DNA of 64,000 nucleotides, taken from NCBI GenBank assembly GCA_023846275.1, contig CM043865.1, positions 30,671,912 through 30,735,911 on the forward strand. Reading direction: 5' to 3'. The notes under the pieces are model-generated. The model was not told the DNA's origin and did no database searches. It saw only the letters and a list, made by a program, of their open reading frames with translations. Below, piece by piece: positions 63,151 to 64,000 of the stretch (positions within the stretch are counted from its first letter, which is position 1; each line of letters starts with the position of its first letter). Position numbers and translations under genes: made by a program. Source of the DNA: Vanilla planifolia (Eukaryota > Streptophyta > Magnoliopsida > Asparagales > Orchidaceae).

Positions 63151-64000
63151 ATCAAATCACATCTATGACTCATAACATCTTACTAACATTAATCTACCAC
63201 TACTTGACACTACTTATTTATTAAATTTGAGTCTAATATATAGGAAGTTCTCAACTTAACTAATAATTTGGTAGGTCAAGGGTTTTTTTAACTCTAAATC
63301 TATTATTTATGATTCTCCAAGCCCTAACTAAGACAATATATGATTTCAATCCTAAGTTTTATTTAAATTATCTAAGATTACCATCATTTGAATATCTCAT
63401 CAAACCCTTATTTAATTATCTAAAATATCTCAAGTCATTTTTCTTATACTTAATCTTACTTTGATTTCATTTAGGATCTTACCTATCTAGGTTATCATTA
63501 ATGTTCCATAATCTTAACTTTTATCTTTAAGTGTAATGTATAATTGAATGTTAATCTAATAAAGTATAAGCTTATACAAGTTTTATTAGTCACTCTTATA
63601 TCTCCAAGATAATTCTAAATCATCATACTTATCCTAAGGACTCTCCAAAGCCACCATAATAAAAGTAATAAATATTTCTCTTAGTCTGTATTATCATACA
63701 TCATTTAAACTTAGAAAAAAAGAAAAATCATTAAGAATCTTTATTTCTAGCAAAGATAATAAAAAATAGCTAAAATTTCTTAGTTATAAGAATAATACTT
63801 ATTGAAATGTATCATTTCATAGTTTGAAAAATTTTTAACATCAATCATGCTAAACCATGTTCATAATATACATATTTAGACTGTCCAACAAAGCATTAAA
63901 ATTAATATACTTTTAACCTTATTTCACATGATCATATCTTGAGTAAAAGAGATTTGCATCAATAATAAATATTCTAAGTCCAGTCTTCACATATTTTAAT
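63151..64000. other. AT-rich intergenic DNA, nothing recognised
   Basis: No coding signal or repeat partner seen up to the window edge. Confidence 0.5.

Overview
This window looks like nuclear DNA of a flowering plant. It is strongly AT-rich, has only two protein-coding genes, both split by many GT-AG introns, and is otherwise filled with old plant retrotransposons. The species cannot be named from the sequence alone. No prokaryotic features (operons, ribosome binding sites, CRISPR) are present.

Gene 1 (23705-33159, + strand) is a complete Rab1/RabD2-class small GTPase of 202 residues in eight exons; it directs ER-to-Golgi vesicle traffic. Gene 2 (42146-53713, + strand) is a complete enoyl-CoA hydratase/isomerase-family protein of about 336 residues in eight exons. 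It is closest to plant mitochondrial methylglutaconyl-CoA/enoyl-CoA hydratase-like proteins of leucine and acyl-CoA breakdown. All exon joins keep frame in both genes. Each gene is stretched by one large intron holding a decayed retroelement on the opposite strand: a Ty1/copia element in RabD2 intron 4, and an L1-type LINE in hydratase intron 2 (9.4 kb). The two genes do not belong to one pathway and are 9 kb apart.

Layout: 1-2.98 kb, AT-rich DNA with nothing recognised. 2.98-8.8 kb, an internally deleted Ty3/gypsy chromovirus-like element (minus strand) with LTRs, primer-binding site, Gag zinc knuckle, protease, RT start, integrase end and chromodomain. 8.8-10.7 kb, repeat-like AT-rich DNA. 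10.69-12.55 kb, a solo LTR. 12.6-15.7 kb, repeat-like DNA. 15.7-19.76 kb, a second gypsy element (plus strand), probably with another LTR inserted. 19.8-23.4 kb, LTR-like and low-complexity DNA. 23.4-33.5 kb, RabD2. 33.5-37.1 kb, AT-rich DNA with a TA microsatellite. 37.15-39.18 kb, a second solo LTR carrying a GC-rich 92-bp tandem repeat. 39.2-42.0 kb, repeat-like. 42.0-53.9 kb, hydratase gene. 53.9-57.5 kb, AT-rich. 57.47-59.23 kb, a third solo LTR in the opposite orientation. 59.2-64 kb, LTR fragments, a degenerate GATC-rich tandem array and a 412-bp tandem duplication.

The most distinctive observation is the solo-LTR family. Three copies are each bounded by their own perfect 5-bp target-site duplication (GTTTA, AATAT, AAATA), and no internal retroelement region lies beside any of them. 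I found no new defence, toxin or metabolic system here; the interest lies in nested retroelement history and in how two intact genes tolerate large antisense insertions in introns.
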